From NCBI RefSeq assembly GCF_947172395.1, contig NC_069094.1:3184501-3248500 (forward strand): a stretch of 64,000 bases of DNA, in the 5' to 3' direction. A program made the translations under genes and the position numbers. Of the stretch, positions 1-12,400 are shown in pieces. The stretch is from Bicyclus anynana (lineage: Eukaryota; Arthropoda; Insecta; Lepidoptera; Nymphalidae). How positions within the stretch are numbered: position 1 is the stretch's first letter; each line of letters opens with the position of its first letter. The notes beneath the pieces were generated by a model. The model did no database searches, was not told the origin of the DNA, and was given only the letters and a program-made list of their open reading frames with translations.

Positions 1-2931
1 ATTTGTGCCATTCGTTTTCGCTCTCCAACATGCGAGCAACAAGAGTTTGCGCATTAAACTCCCCTGTTTCCTGTGCTTCTGCTGTCACGTCTGCACATCC
101 CGGACATTCAAAGAGAGCATGCCTCGGATTGTCCTCTTCTCCGCAGAAATAACATTTTTCATGTGGCGCCTTTCCAATAGCGAAGAGGTAGGTATTAAGC
201 ACCCCGTGTCCACTGAGAGCTTGTGTAAGCCAGCGGTCTACCTCCCCATGCTTCCTGTGTAGCCAGGCCTTTAAATCAGGGATTAATTCGCGGGTCCAGC
301 TTCCCTTCCCTGCACCCGACCATTCTCTCTCCCACTCCTTCAAGGTGTTCTCACGTGTTTCATGGGGATTTTGATCTTTCTTTTCGAACAATAGGGCCCG
401 TTCTTTTACTAGCTTATCTATCGGGACCAGTCCTGCTATGACCAGCACTGCTTCTGTGGAAACTGTCCGGTAAGCACCGCATACTCCTATCGCAAGGCGT
501 CTTTGTACCGTCTCTAGTTTTTTACGGTACAGTTCCACATTCATGGCCTTCTTGAACAGAGGTGCCCCGTAAAGTATAGTAGAGTGGGCAACCGACGCTA
601 AAATTCTTCTTCTGCTCGCTCGGGGACCGCCTCTTGTCGGCATCAACCTGCATAGTACCTCTGTCAATTTTTGTGCCTTCTGAGCTACCTCCTCAATGTG
701 AGTCTTGAAGCTTATGTTTTTGTCAAGCCACACTCCCAAATACTTAACGTGGTCTTTAGGTGTCACTGCAGTACCCTGAATTGAGAAATTAATGGGTTGC
801 AGTTTTCGCCTTCCGCTAAATACGACTGCCTCCGTTTTCTCGGGTGCCAGGGCTAGCTGTTTCTTTTGCATCCATGCATTAACTCGTTCAAGCGCTCTGT
901 TTGCCCGAGACATGAGGCTTATTTCTGTTTTGGCCACCACCACAATGGCAAGGTCGTCCGCGAAGCCTAACACTTGCACCCCTTCTTCTTGCTCTAGCGT
1001 GAAAACACCGTCATACAGAATATTCCATAAGGTTGGGCCTAATATTGACCCTTGTGGAACCCCGCTACTGACAGTTATTACTTCCGTCACTCCTTTGTTG
1101 TCTCTGACGATTATACTTCTATCCTCTAGATAGCTACTTAAGAGGTTTTGTAAGTAGCCCGGTAGACCTCTTTTTCTTATTTCTAACAGAATTTCCTTCC
1201 AAGGAGCAGAGTTAAACGCGTTTTTGACGTCGAGACATATTAGGGCACAAAGCCTTCTAGTCCTGCGTGAGCCCTGTTTCGCCACTACAGCGGTTTCCAC
1301 TACCCTTTTGATGGCCATTAGTGTAGATCGGCCTTGCCGGAAGCCGTACTGGTGCTCTGAGAGACCTCCATGTTCTGGTAGGAGCTTTTCTATTCTATTC
1401 ACTAGAAGTCTCTCCATCAGCTTGCCGTAACAATCGAGCAAGCAGACCGGTCTATAGCCAGATGGGTCATCTTTGGGCTTATTGGCTTTCCTAAGCAGGA
1501 TCAATTTGGCCGTCTTCCAGACTGCCGGAAAAACTCCAGATTTGAACGCCGCATCCATGATCTGTCTTATTTTTTCTGGTATAGCTTGCACGGCCAATTT
1601 AACTATCTCTGGATACAGAAAATCCGGCCCGGGCGCTTTTTTAGGTTTTAAGTTTTCCGCCGCCGTTTTCAGCTCGTCCTCTGTTACATCCACGGGTTGA
1701 GAGTCATCAGCTATGATTCGCCCAAAGGTTTTGTGTGCTGGAAACAGGACCGCCGCCACGGATTTTATTAATTCCATTTCTAAACCGGGTGGGCGTGGCC
1801 GCATCTTTTTGGTGACGATTTTATACCCTAGTCCCCACGTGTCTTTATCCACCTCGTCGCAAAGCTTTTTCCACTCTTCCGTCTTTGACTTCATTATTGC
1901 TATTTGCAATGCTATTTTGGCAGACTTATATTCTTCTCTCTTTTTCTGAATACCTTGATCCGCAGCACCATCAGTATTTATAGGTCCCCTTTTGTTTTTC
2001 CGCCTCTCACGCGTATATTTTCTACGGCAGCTAGTGCAGTACTTTCTTTTTTCTCCTATTTCCCTATTCCACCAGTAAACAGGTGATTTACGAGGAAGGC
2101 CTTTTTTTGGCATCGCTTTGTCACAGGCCCTCGTAGTCAAGACAACTAGTTCCTCCGGTGTGCTAATTTCATTTTCATCTTTTTTTAGTATCTCTACCAT
2201 CTTTTCCTGGTCGATTTCGTTTAGCTTCCACCCCAATTGTGGCTGCGTTAGCAGTACATCCTTGTTTTGGGATACCTGAAACTTTATATAGCAGTGCCCA
2301 CTTAAACTATCTTCGTCCAAGACTTGCCATTCCACAATTTGCTGTGCCAGACCAAAGCTTGCGAATGTGATATCTGGAGTAGAATTCTTCGGACCTCTTT
2401 GAAATGTCGGTCTATCCCCTGCGTTGACTATGACCATGTCCTTACTTGCAAGTAATTCCATTATATGGCGCCCTCTGGCATTTTCAGACTTCTTAGACCA
2501 CACTTTTGAGGCTGCGTTGAAGTCTCCAGCTACTATAATTTCCCCACGTTGTGTTTGTATGCTGTCGAAAAGGTCATTTGTATCCTGCTCAAATTCTTCG
2601 AAGCTATAGTTTGGGGAGAAGTAGCAGCTATACAATGTAAGACCAGATATAGCCACCGCGATGAAGCCGTTTCCCCGGTGCACTACTTTAGCCTGCATCT
2701 CTCTATTGTAAACTATGTAAGTTGCGTCACCCCTCCTATCTGTAATCCATTCACGGTTCTCCGCTATCTTTTTATTTGGTTCCGCTACTATAGCTACATC
2801 TATGTTGTGATTTCTCGCAGTTACTTCGAGCAGGTCGTGGGCAGCTCGCGTTCTGTCCAAATTTATTTGTAGGACTTTAAGATGCGAGTTTGTCAGTCCA
2901 TTTCCTGCTCTCCTGGCTCTTTTGTTGACTT
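1..2931 (-). mobile_element. R1-like non-LTR retrotransposon ORF2, 3' end off the window
   Basis: Read on the minus strand, one frame (codons at + positions of 2 mod 3) runs from a stop near 2931 to the left edge. It carries an endonuclease domain at its N-terminus (start like 'LKVLQINLDRTRAAHDLL'; GDFNAAS near 2510-2530), then a reverse transcriptase with 'LDVKNAFNS', 'GVPQGS' and the catalytic 'FADD' at 953-964. Near the left edge is a CCHC-type knuckle (CYFCGEEDNPRHALFEC). Endonuclease, RT and C-terminal CCHC in this order are typical of the R1 clade. I checked the frame at several points and found no stop or shift, so this may be a young copy. ORF1 is absent: the sequence upstream of ORF2 changes to CCTAC repeats at about 2950, so the copy looks 5'-truncated. 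The plus-strand open frames here are antisense shadows. Confidence 0.85.
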
Positions 2932-2944
2932 AGATAACCTACCG

Positions 2945-4580
2945 GGCACCTACAACTATCCTACCCTTACCCTACCCTACCCCTACCCTACGTTGAAATT
3001 TTTCCTGAATTTTCTTTGCTATAAACCTTACGGAGCCCGAGACCTTTTCAACGAATGCAAAACCGTGGAAATCGGTTCGTTCGTTCTGGAGTTATAGCGT
3101 CAGGAAGGAAAACCGGACTTTTTTTTTTATAAAAAGTATCTTATGTCCTTCTCCTGGCTCTAAACTACCTACCTGGAATTTTCAGCTAAATCAGTTTAGC
3201 CGTTCTTGAGTTATAAGTGGAGTAACTAACACAACTTTTTTTATATATTTAGATTTACTAGTGGACCCGCTAAAGTTTCGCTTTGACTCTTTCCCTACAT
3301 ATCCTATAGGATACTCAAAATATCCATTTTTTCTTTCATCTTACCGATCAGTTCAGTATACCCCCTACAATAGCACAAACTTCACCTCTATAAATTACTA
3401 GGTATAAATGTGTGCAGCTTACGCAAGAAAGTTAATATCATAATTAAATAAGTCTCCCAGACACGGCGCTAATGTATTAATGGCGCAATTGCCATTTGTG
3501 TAAGGCGCTGTCAATTTTAGTTCAGGTTTTAGCCGCGAGACTTCTTTCATGAAATGATCTCTACTTTACGGAGTTTAGCGGGAAAATCGAAGGAATCACA
3601 TGTAGCTCTGGTTATTTCATTGATTTGCTGAAAGTTATTTCTAGTTTTGGCCACCGGGTCAGAAAGTTTTGTGGCACTCTAAATATGTATTAAGGGAAGG
3701 TTGACAAATACTGGTCTCGTCATGTCAAAATTCAACAAACATATACGAAATTTAACATATTGGTGTTGATTAACACATAAAAGAATGTCATAGGAAATTT
3801 AGAAGTACTAATTTATAAGGTCGATGTACATAGATATGTAAGGTAGGTAACTTACCTACCTATAAGCATAGTTTTTTTATTGTTAAATAGATTTAACGTA
3901 TAGGTATGTGAATAACGCGTCTATTTAATAATAAATAACTATGAAAACTATTACGTATACTTGGGAAAAATCTTATAGATAAAAACGTAAAAAAATACTT
4001 TATATACTCCAAAAGTATTACAATGTGTTACGAAATATGTGCTCTCCTCTCCAAAAATACTTAAAGATTTTTTGTATAAAAGCCCCATTACTCCCTAGTT
4101 CTGTCTAAGGGTAGGATAAGGGTAAAGTAAGAGAGGTAGGATAAGTTGTTAGTTCATCATCATCATCATCATCATCATAAGCGGTTTAGATGTAAGAAGG
4201 TAACAGACCAGACAGACTGACAGACTTACTTTCACTTTTGTAATATCAGTATCATCATTAACAACCCGTATTCGGGTCACGATTGAGCACGAGTCTCCTT
4301 TCAGAATGAGAGGAAATAGGCTATACTAAATATAATAAAGCTGAAGAGTTTGTTTGTTTAATTGATTGTATGCGCTAATCTCTGGAACTATTTATTGGTC
4401 GATTTGAAAAATCTTTCAGTGTGAGATAGCCCATTTATCAATAAAGGCTTTAGGCTATATATTATCTACGGGGATAATATATAGCATATAGCCTTCATAC
4501 GGGGACGGGAACTACGCGAGTAAAATCGCGCGGCGTCGGCTAATAAATTTAATCAGTCAATACATAATAAAATTAATATA
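2945..4580. repeat. Repeat-rich spacer without recognised genes
   Basis: It opens with a short CCTAC-rich stretch (about 2950-2990), followed by an AT-rich interspersed repeat. A run of ATC trinucleotides lies at about 4153-4180. A minus-strand piece of the repeat ending in AATATTAG/CTTTATAAT lies at about 4325-4540 and is shared with introns further right (22785, 34905, 44885). No open frame with family resemblance was seen. Confidence 0.5.
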
Positions 4581-4690
4581 TTAGCCTTGAAAGCCCAGTA
4601 GATATGACCTCTGTCTTCGATTCAGAAGGCATAGGTTTGAATCCGGTCCAATGCCAACTTTTTATTTATGTGCATTTTAAGAATTTATAT
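4580..4690 (+). repeat. SINE-B head fragment (tRNA-derived)
   Basis: Matches the 5' part of the SINE-B family found complete at 33694-34000: 'AGCCCAGTGGATATGACCT'-like A-box region followed by a 'GTTTGAATCC' B-box. It lies directly upstream of the decayed exon 8. Confidence 0.6.
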
Positions 4691-4776
4691 CTCGGTATAC
4701 TTCTTACAAATCCAAGGTATCTTAAACAGATTTAGCTGTACTGGCAGATAGTGATTATTTTCCTGACGTTACAAAG

Positions 4777-4903
4777 ATATTTCCGGCAAAGGACCCACGA
4801 TGTCGAGATGAAGAAGTATTGCATGTCTCTACTGGACAGAGCGGGGAGTTTGACGTATACAAGAAACATGCTTATAGACCTGGACCGAACTGCCAGAGCT
4901 GAG
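4777..4903 (+). pseudogene. Relic exon 8 of a further GGPPS-like copy
   Basis: This is a near copy of gene 3 exon 8 (44724-44851), including about 60 nt of intron before it. It encodes the C-terminal helix block (RQRTHDVEMKKYC... SLTYTRNML...DLDRTARAE). Compared with the other copies it lacks one base right after the acceptor (ATATTTCCGG against ATATTCTCCGG), so it is 127 nt instead of 128 and out of frame with exon 7. The donor is degraded: GAG is followed by GTCCAG rather than GTA(A/C)G. No other exon of this copy lies upstream or downstream, so it is an isolated remnant, probably left by unequal exchange within the array. A short ATG frame (4751-5020) crosses it but is not a plausible gene. 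Confidence 0.8.
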
Positions 4904-5154
4904 GTCCAGGTCCAGGTCTCAGAGGAGGTGATGGAGATGCATCGCACCCCAATTCAGCAACTAAATTGTCTGTCGTTTTTTGAGGAGGACGAGGTAAACT
5001 CACACATCGAAAATATTTAACAACAATGAACATATTGTGTCCTAACACCACACACAAATATTAATTTGATTCGATTTTGTATGTATAAAAAAAACCACAA
5101 GGTTACAAAGGAACTGGAACATGGCGTTAAACTTCACCTATACGGGTAAGTTCG

Positions 5155-5412
5155 TTCGTTATCAACCCATATTCGGCTGAGCTTGAGTCTCCTCTTAGAA
5201 TGAGAGGGGTTATACCAATAGTCCACCACGCTGGTCCAATGCGGATTGGCAGACGTCACATCGCAGAGAATTAAGAAAATTCTCTGGTATGCAGGTTTCG
5301 TCACGATGTTTTCACACAACTGAAAAGTTGGAGGTGCATGCCCTAGACCGGATTCGAACCCACACCCTCCAGAACCAGAGGCAGAGGTCATATCCTGACT
5401 GAGCTGTCACAG
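5155..5412 (-). mobile_element. SINE-B copy, minus strand
   Basis: Near full-length tRNA-derived SINE in reverse. The B-box 'GGATTCGAACC' is near the right end and the 'TTATCAACCCATATTCGG' tail at the left. The same family recurs at 23055, 31013, 33694, 57508 and 61335. Confidence 0.75.
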
Positions 5413-5589
5413 CTCATACGGATAAGTACAGTTTTCCAATGCCTTGTTTTATATTAAACCGATTATCAATCAATTGGATACATTAATTACAGACGGTATT
5501 TTAGTTGCGTAATCGCGTCAACATTTTCCATAAAAAATTACATTATTCACATAGACTTTAGACGGAAAATTACTGTCATTTATAATCTT

Positions 5590-5957
5590 ACTAATTGACT
5601 ACTATTATAAATGCGAAAGTAAGTCTGTCTGTCTGTCTGTCACCTTTTCACGGCTAAACGACTAAACCGATCAAGATGAATTTTGGTATAATGGTAAATA
5701 TGACCTTGGAACAAAACAAAGGATACTTTTTGACTCTAAAATAAAAATAGAAAGGGATGAAATAGGGGTTGAAAATTTGCATGGAAGTCCTTCATTTTTA
5801 GAGTTACTGTTTTAAAATTTTATTCATAAATCATAAAAACAAATTCGAAATATAATGTGATTCAAGATTTTTTAAAATTCAACTTCTAAAGAGGTGAAAT
5901 AGGGATTGAAAAATTACAATGATTTCCACGCGAACGAAGTCGCGGGCGTCCGCTAGT
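5590..5957. repeat. Interspersed repeat ending in GCGGGCGTCCGCTAGT
   Basis: AT-rich body starting with a TCTG microsatellite (5622-5641) and ending 'GAAGTCGCGGGCGTCCGCTAGT'-like. Related copies end at about 26962, 34550 and 53663 and, inverted, begin at 36267 and 50853. This end signature is widespread in lepidopteran genomes; the transposon class was not determined. Confidence 0.6.
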
Positions 5958-6151
5958 TCTGAAATAAATAAGTACCTGATACTTAAAAATAATTAATTAT
6001 AAATTTAATTTAATTATTTTTAAAGTTAAAGTCTTTAATATCTTAGTTTTAGCACGTAATTATTTTTAGAGACATTATACCTATAAGTAGGTATTATTTT
6101 AATGTCTGTAAATCCACATATTTAAGTAAATTCTTCACGTCAATCAAACAG

Positions 6152-6277
6152 TAACAAGTGTTTTTCAGATAGCATGGGTACGGTGACAGCCTCTATGACG
6201 TTCATAATACGTACTATTATCGCGGCAAACTTGCAAGAGTGAAACGAACTTTCACCGTACCATCCTGCATGACTGTA
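6152..6277. mobile_element. Small foldback insertion in the gene 1 promoter
   Basis: Aligning gene 1 with the homologous upstream region of gene 2 (20096-20120) shows extra sequence between 'TTCACGTCAATC..CAGT' and 'AGGTACAAAC'. The insert carries near-perfect inverted ends ('ATGGGTACGGTGA' at 6174-6186 and 'TCACCGTACCAT' at 6252-6263). It looks like a MITE inserted just upstream of the TATA-like box of gene 1 only. Confidence 0.55.
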
Positions 6278-6291
6278 GGTACAAACAACCA

Positions 6292-6335
6292 TATAAATAC
6301 TATTACTAACAATTTTATACCATTTTGTGCAGTTA
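6292..6335 (+). promoter_or_regulatory. Putative core promoter of gene 1
   Basis: A TATA-like box (TATAAAT, 6292-6298) lies in a block conserved with gene 2 (20127-20133). Candidate initiators are CATTTT at 6321 and GCAGTT at 6329. The conserved stretch continues down to the ATG at 6415, implying a 5'UTR of roughly 85-95 nt. No transcript evidence is available. Confidence 0.4.
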
Positions 6336-6414
6336 AGTACTTCTGTGCAATACAGGTGGTAGGTGAAGATAATTAAAAATTACATAATTTCAATAAATAC
6401 TTATACGTAGAAAC

Positions 6415-9400
6415 ATGGAAAAATATATTATGAACAATAAATTAAAGTTTGAGAAGGTAAGCTTTGTGAACTTATTTTATTTTCAGTTAAACTACTTAAG
6501 TGCATTACAAAAATAAATAGTTAACGTATTATAGTTAAATTATAACCTGTCTGTCTGACTTTTTCAGTTTTCACGGCAAACTCGCTGAACCGATTTTGAT
6601 GAATTTTGATTTACAAATAACTGAGACATGTAAAATGTATAATAATAATATATATTTATATTTTTTTTAAATACAACTGACTTTATAAGCACAAACGTAC
6701 GCAGAAAACTAAAAACCAATAATAGCATCACAATTTTCTACCTATACTATAGCCGTTCTTGAGGAATACTGTTTACTAACAAACAAATTAAAAATGAGGG
6801 TATAAATCACTAGTCATTTCACACCTAATAATAATTATAATTAACTGTTTCTAAAATTAATGAAAATAAATTTGATTAATAAGCTTAGAACAATTAGTTA
6901 GGGTTAATAAAATTTTGAATAATATTTTATAAAGAAACCATACATAATTTAAAATAAAGTTATGAATAACATGCATTTTCTACCTTCATTTTGAATTTCT
7001 TTGTTGGTAAAGTCTTTACTCTTCAAGAAAGGCTGTAGTATAGGTACTGAACGGGTTTGTGTTTTGTGTCTTGATGAAATTATGAAATGATGACACTGAA
7101 AAACGATTTTTCAAAATCAAACCACTAAGTATAAAGTTATAGGTACGTGTTTATACTTAAAAATAATATACCTACGCGTAAAATTGAGAACCGTCTCCGT
7201 TTTATCGTAGGTAAAAAAATACAAATATAAAATGGGTGAAATAAAGTGGGATTAGTAAACATTTATTTTTTGCTTCTTCACACAATAGTTATTTCTCCAA
7301 CAAGTGAGCAAAGTTTGAATTTGTACGTCGAGTGCCGAGTTTGAATCCCGAACAAGCGAAGGATTCTATAATTGAATCACGAGCGTAGCGAGTGATTCTA
7401 GGTTAGAATCCTGAGCGTAATGTGGGATTCAAAGGCACAAGAGACAATTAATACTTTGCTCTCATGTGATATAGACAACTTTTCAGATCAATAGCGAAAA
7501 AATACACGATGTGTAATCATAAGCTTTTAGGTATTTTTCTCTCAACTTTGCCGGTAAAAAGTTCAATTCGCTGTCAATTACTTGTTGTTTTCTTCTGTTT
7601 CAAGTTATTACGTAATTAGCTTACCTAACAACATGTTATAGTGACCATATCAATATTAAAAATCTTAAACCAGTAATTATTATAGAATATTTTTATTTCA
7701 CTGAGTGAGCAAACACGATTTTTCTTCACTAGTTCCGTAGAGCAAGCATCATTTTTGAGTTAAAGAGGTGAAAATTGTTTTTTCAGGAGATCCTTGCACC
7801 ATATACGTATCTAAACCAGAAAGAGGGAAAGAAGATACGAGTGAAGATAGCTAACGCCTTCAACCACTGGCTGAAGTTGAGCGATGAGAAGCTTCGCGAG
7901 ATTGTTGAATCCGTCGTCATGATTTACAATGCAAGCCTGCTGTAAGTTGATTCTCATATGGCTGTAAGTTGATTATCTTATGGCTGTAAGTTGATTATTA
8001 TATGGCTGTAAGTTGATTCTCTTATGGCTGTAAGTTGATTATTATATGGATGTAAGTTGATTATTATATGGCTGTAAGTTAATTCTCATATGGCTGTAAG
8101 TTGATTCCCATATGGCTGTAAGTTGATTCTCATATGGTCTCTCTGGCAATGCTGGTAGCTGTACTTCTAAACAGCGACGCACTGGGTTAGATCGCTAGCT
8201 CGCGTCAGATTACAATTTTAAATTTTGTTTATTGGTTCAGGCCTGATGGCCCATTCACTATTTTGGTGTTTATTAACAACCTATTAAAAGTAAACATCAA
8301 AGTATGTTTCAAATTATGTTCACAGTAATACATTGACTATCGATAGAATGTGAAATGTAATGGCGATAAAAAAAGTGGTGGGTAGGTTGGAGGTAGGGTT
8401 GAAGTAGCTTGGGGGTAGCGTGGGGGTAGGGTGGAGGTAGGTTGGGGGTACGGTAGGGCTAGGGTAGGGGCAGGGTAGGGATTTTGTAGGGGCTGGGTAG
8501 GGGGATAGGGTAGGGACATTTTTAGTGAAATTTATTTTTTACATATATTATTTTAAATAACCATCATAAATATTATTTAAACAATATAAGTAATTTCAAA
8601 TAATATCAAAAAAACAAACTTAACAAAAATTATAAAAATCTGATGATGAGTGTAAACAAACATATTTAAGGGCTAACTTGTCATAGATAATAAAAAGCTA
8701 AACTCTTTGCATAATAGCTCAACGGTAAAGGGGTCGGACTTATACTGAGGGGCCGTTGATCGATCCCCGCCCGCATGATTATTGTCGTTCCCACTCTTAA
8801 CACAGTCTTTTTTGATTAGCTTTCCAACTAATCGGAAAAGACTGTGTTAAGGGTGGAAATGGGAGAATAAGTCATATTTATTTAAAAGATTCTTTAAAAA
8901 TCCCAGTGATCTAGACATTACTGGCTAAAATATTGCATTTTGATGAATTGAAGGTTGGACGATATTCTAGACAGCACGAATCTGAGAAGGGGCATACCGT
9001 CAGCCCATCGTGTGTATGGAATACCGCTCACGCTTAACACAACGCTGCATGTCCTCTTCTTGGTGTTGAACCGATTTGTGGAGTTACATCCTGAGGTAAG
9101 CGTACAAACAAACTGAAAACTAACTAACTGTACTAGCGGTTGCCTGCGCCTCCGCGTGAATTTCTATTTTATCCCACAGAAACCATGAATTTTTTCAGGA
9201 TGAAATGTAGCTCCAACGTCCCATTTATTGCCATTTAGTAACCAAATTCATCTAAATCAATTGAAGACGAAAGTCTTCGAGAAGTACGCGTTGCTAGTGC
9301 TGAATAATTTATACAAATAAAGTGCTTAAGATCCGATACTTGTCGCTAACTATGGGCCTTATTAGAAGGCTCAAGTCACTCAGCGGGCGGTGGAGCGAGC

Positions 9401-12400
9401 TATGCTTGGAACTTCTCTGTGTGATTGAATCAGAAATGAGGAGATCTGCAGAAGAACTAAAGTCACTGACATAGCTCAATAGCACAATGGGCAGGCCAAA
9501 TATTACGAAGAGCCGATGGACGTTGGGGTCACAAGGTGCTGGAATGAGTAGTGTTGATTGACCCCCAACTAGATGGATCGAAGACATCAAGTTGTCCGGT
9601 TTTTCATTGTTATTTATTATTGTTTTAGGCAGCAGAAATATATGGGACAGAAATCCTGGATGGACTGCGCGGGCAAGGTGCAGATTTGTATTGGCGGGAC
9701 ACCTTCCATTGTCCCACCGTACAGGACTATAACAAAATGGCCCAACAGAGTAAATTTCCGTCTTATATACTTTCTAATTTAAACACATTATAATAGCCGA
9801 TGTCCCGCGGTTTCACCTTCCCGTGAGAATACGGAAATAAAAATAAAGCCTATGACACAAATAACATGGTAACAGAATTTTTATAATTGCTTCAGTAGAT
9901 CCAGAGATTACCCCTATAATATCACAAACTTTATCTCTTTTATTAACCGACTTCAAAAAGGAGGAGGTTCTCAATTCGGTCGGTATTTTTTTTTTTTTTT
10001 TTTTTTTTATGTATGTACACCGATTACTCAAAGACGCCTGGACCGATTTCAAAAATTCTTTTTTTGTTTGAAACGGTATAGTCCCCATTTGGTCCCATTG
10101 CCATCATGACAAGATCTGATGATGGAATCCTGGAGAAATTAAGGGGAACTTTCGAAAATTATATGGGTGTCTAGTGTGTTCGTGAACTTTTCCTTTAAGA
10201 AATACAAAATTATGAAGGTTTAAAATCGATCTGATGATGGAGTCATAAAACAGACGAGGAAACTCCTTGGCGATTTACAGCAGTTACCTTGTGTTTGGGC
10301 TTGATTAATTTGTCTTAATGAGAACTTTCCAGGAGAGATAGGTTGTGACTGTCATTTAGGGGTTTGGTGAGGAAGACCAAGGACAATTAAGGGAACTCCT
10401 TAACAGTTAACAGTAACTACCTTGTGTTTGGCCTTGATTAATTCGTATTGCTGAGAACTTTCTACCTAGATGAGTTGAGTCTCTAATTAGGGGTCTGATG
10501 ATGATGACCAAGGTCAATGAAGGGAACCCCTTGACGGTTTACGGTAGCTACCTTGTGCTTGGGCTTGATTAATTTGTATTGCTGAGAATTTTGTACCAAG
10601 ATGGGTTGTGACTGTCATTAGGGGTCTGATGTATTCGTTTGAGATGAAATTTTACACTAAAAATTGAAAAATAATAAAAATTTTAATAAAAAATACAACC
10701 GACTTCAAATCCTAAAAACGTACCCACTAAACTAAAAAGCGAAAAATAACATCATAATATGTTCTACCTGCTGATCAGTATGAAGTCGGTGCTAAGCCGG
10801 TGTTGCCTTAATTCAAGCCATTTCTGACAGGACCACATGAAACAACATTGTCTGCAAAATCTAAATCTATAAGATATGCTCACATGGCTTGAATTAATAC
10901 ATCACCGGCTTAGCACCGCCTTCATTCTGATCAGCAGGTAGAACATATTATGATGTTATTTTTCGCTTTTTAGTTTAGTGGGTACGTTTTTAGGATTTGA
11001 AGTCGGTTGTATTTTTTATTAAAATTTTTATTATATAGAATATGATCAACTTCTAACAATTTATTTAATAAAATAAAAATCAACCAGCAAAATTTGTGAC
11101 CTTTCCATGAAAGAAAAAAAAGAAAATGTTTTGTATCATATTTGATACAGTTATACGAACATTCATGTATCACATGTGATACATCCTGAAGTTACTTTTT
11201 GAGTACTTATTCTTATATATAATTTATTTGTATACAAAACTATCAACGTCACAAAAAAATGAAACGTCACGTGAAGGTGAATATACGGTTGGACAGTCAA
11301 AATGTTAATGATCTTTGTTATGTTTTTCAGAAACTGGTCGTATGTTCACTCTGGGCTTGCGTCTGTGCCAGCTGTTCAGTGATAACAAAACCGACATGTG
11401 CTCGTTGGCTCTGCAGCTCGGTCTGTACTTCCAGATCAGAGACGACTACTGCAACCTACAGAAGCCAGAGGTAAGTACGGCTCACCCACTGGCACATGAG
11501 TTTTTGGACTTGGGCCTACTGGAAAGGGCATCCAAAAATGATGTTAGAAAAAAAGGGGTAGATAGGTTAATAAGTCACATTCGATGCTTACAACTGGCAC
11601 ACAAATATTTACTATTAAACTACTCGTATGCTGTCTATTCTCTAAAAGTGGAATTAATAGACGTTGTAGGGGAAACCCCAAGGGATCATTCAGCCACTGA
11701 ATGTCGAATGTAACCCCGTATTTTTTTGACAATTTGCCACTCAGCGGGTGAATGATCCCCTGGAGGTGCTCCTACAACGTCTATGAATTCCACTGTAACT
11801 TTGAGTAACTGTAGTGGATATACACGAAAATTAACATCTATAGCTACTGTTAGTGATTCTTGTGCCTCGTAAAATTATCAAAATTCGTTAAAAAATTACA
11901 AATTTATAAGGTACCTAACTAACATTAAAAAATACGCATCAAATCGAGACCTTTCCTTCTTTCTAAAAATTATTAATTAAGGATGTGATTAAGTTCTTTC
12001 TAATATGAATAGAAAAGGTGCACAATTTTCCGTCATACACGAATTCTTGAATTATTAGAAATACCTGTACATTAATCGATATAAATAAAACTGTATCAGT
12101 ATTCCCGATATATTATGAATTGTAAATAAAAAAAAACATCGATTACAATATAAATATTTTTAATTCAGCAGAACCACGGGGACTTTACACCCTACTTCTA
12201 CTCCTACTCCTACTACCACTATTTACTCCGTATTGAGGGACTACGGCTAAGGGACCACGGGGATTAAGCCAAATAACGTTTAACACAAATAACTTTCTAG
12301 TGGTAAAAGAATTTACAAAATCGGTTCCGTAGATTCCGAGATTAGCCACTACAATACCACAAACTTTTAATAATATGAGTATGGAATCAAATTCGATTAG

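Noticed and set aside
5..2872. A series of plus-strand open frames
   Set aside because: They are antisense shadows of the continuous minus-strand retrotransposon ORF2.
4751..5020. Functional short gene covering the upstream exon 8
   Set aside because: One base is missing relative to all other copies, the donor is broken and no partner exons exist; the ATG lies in former intron.
7940..8137. CRISPR-like or satellite array
   Set aside because: Period of 22 bp with no unique spacers, eukaryotic context, and the unit equals the exon-2 donor region.
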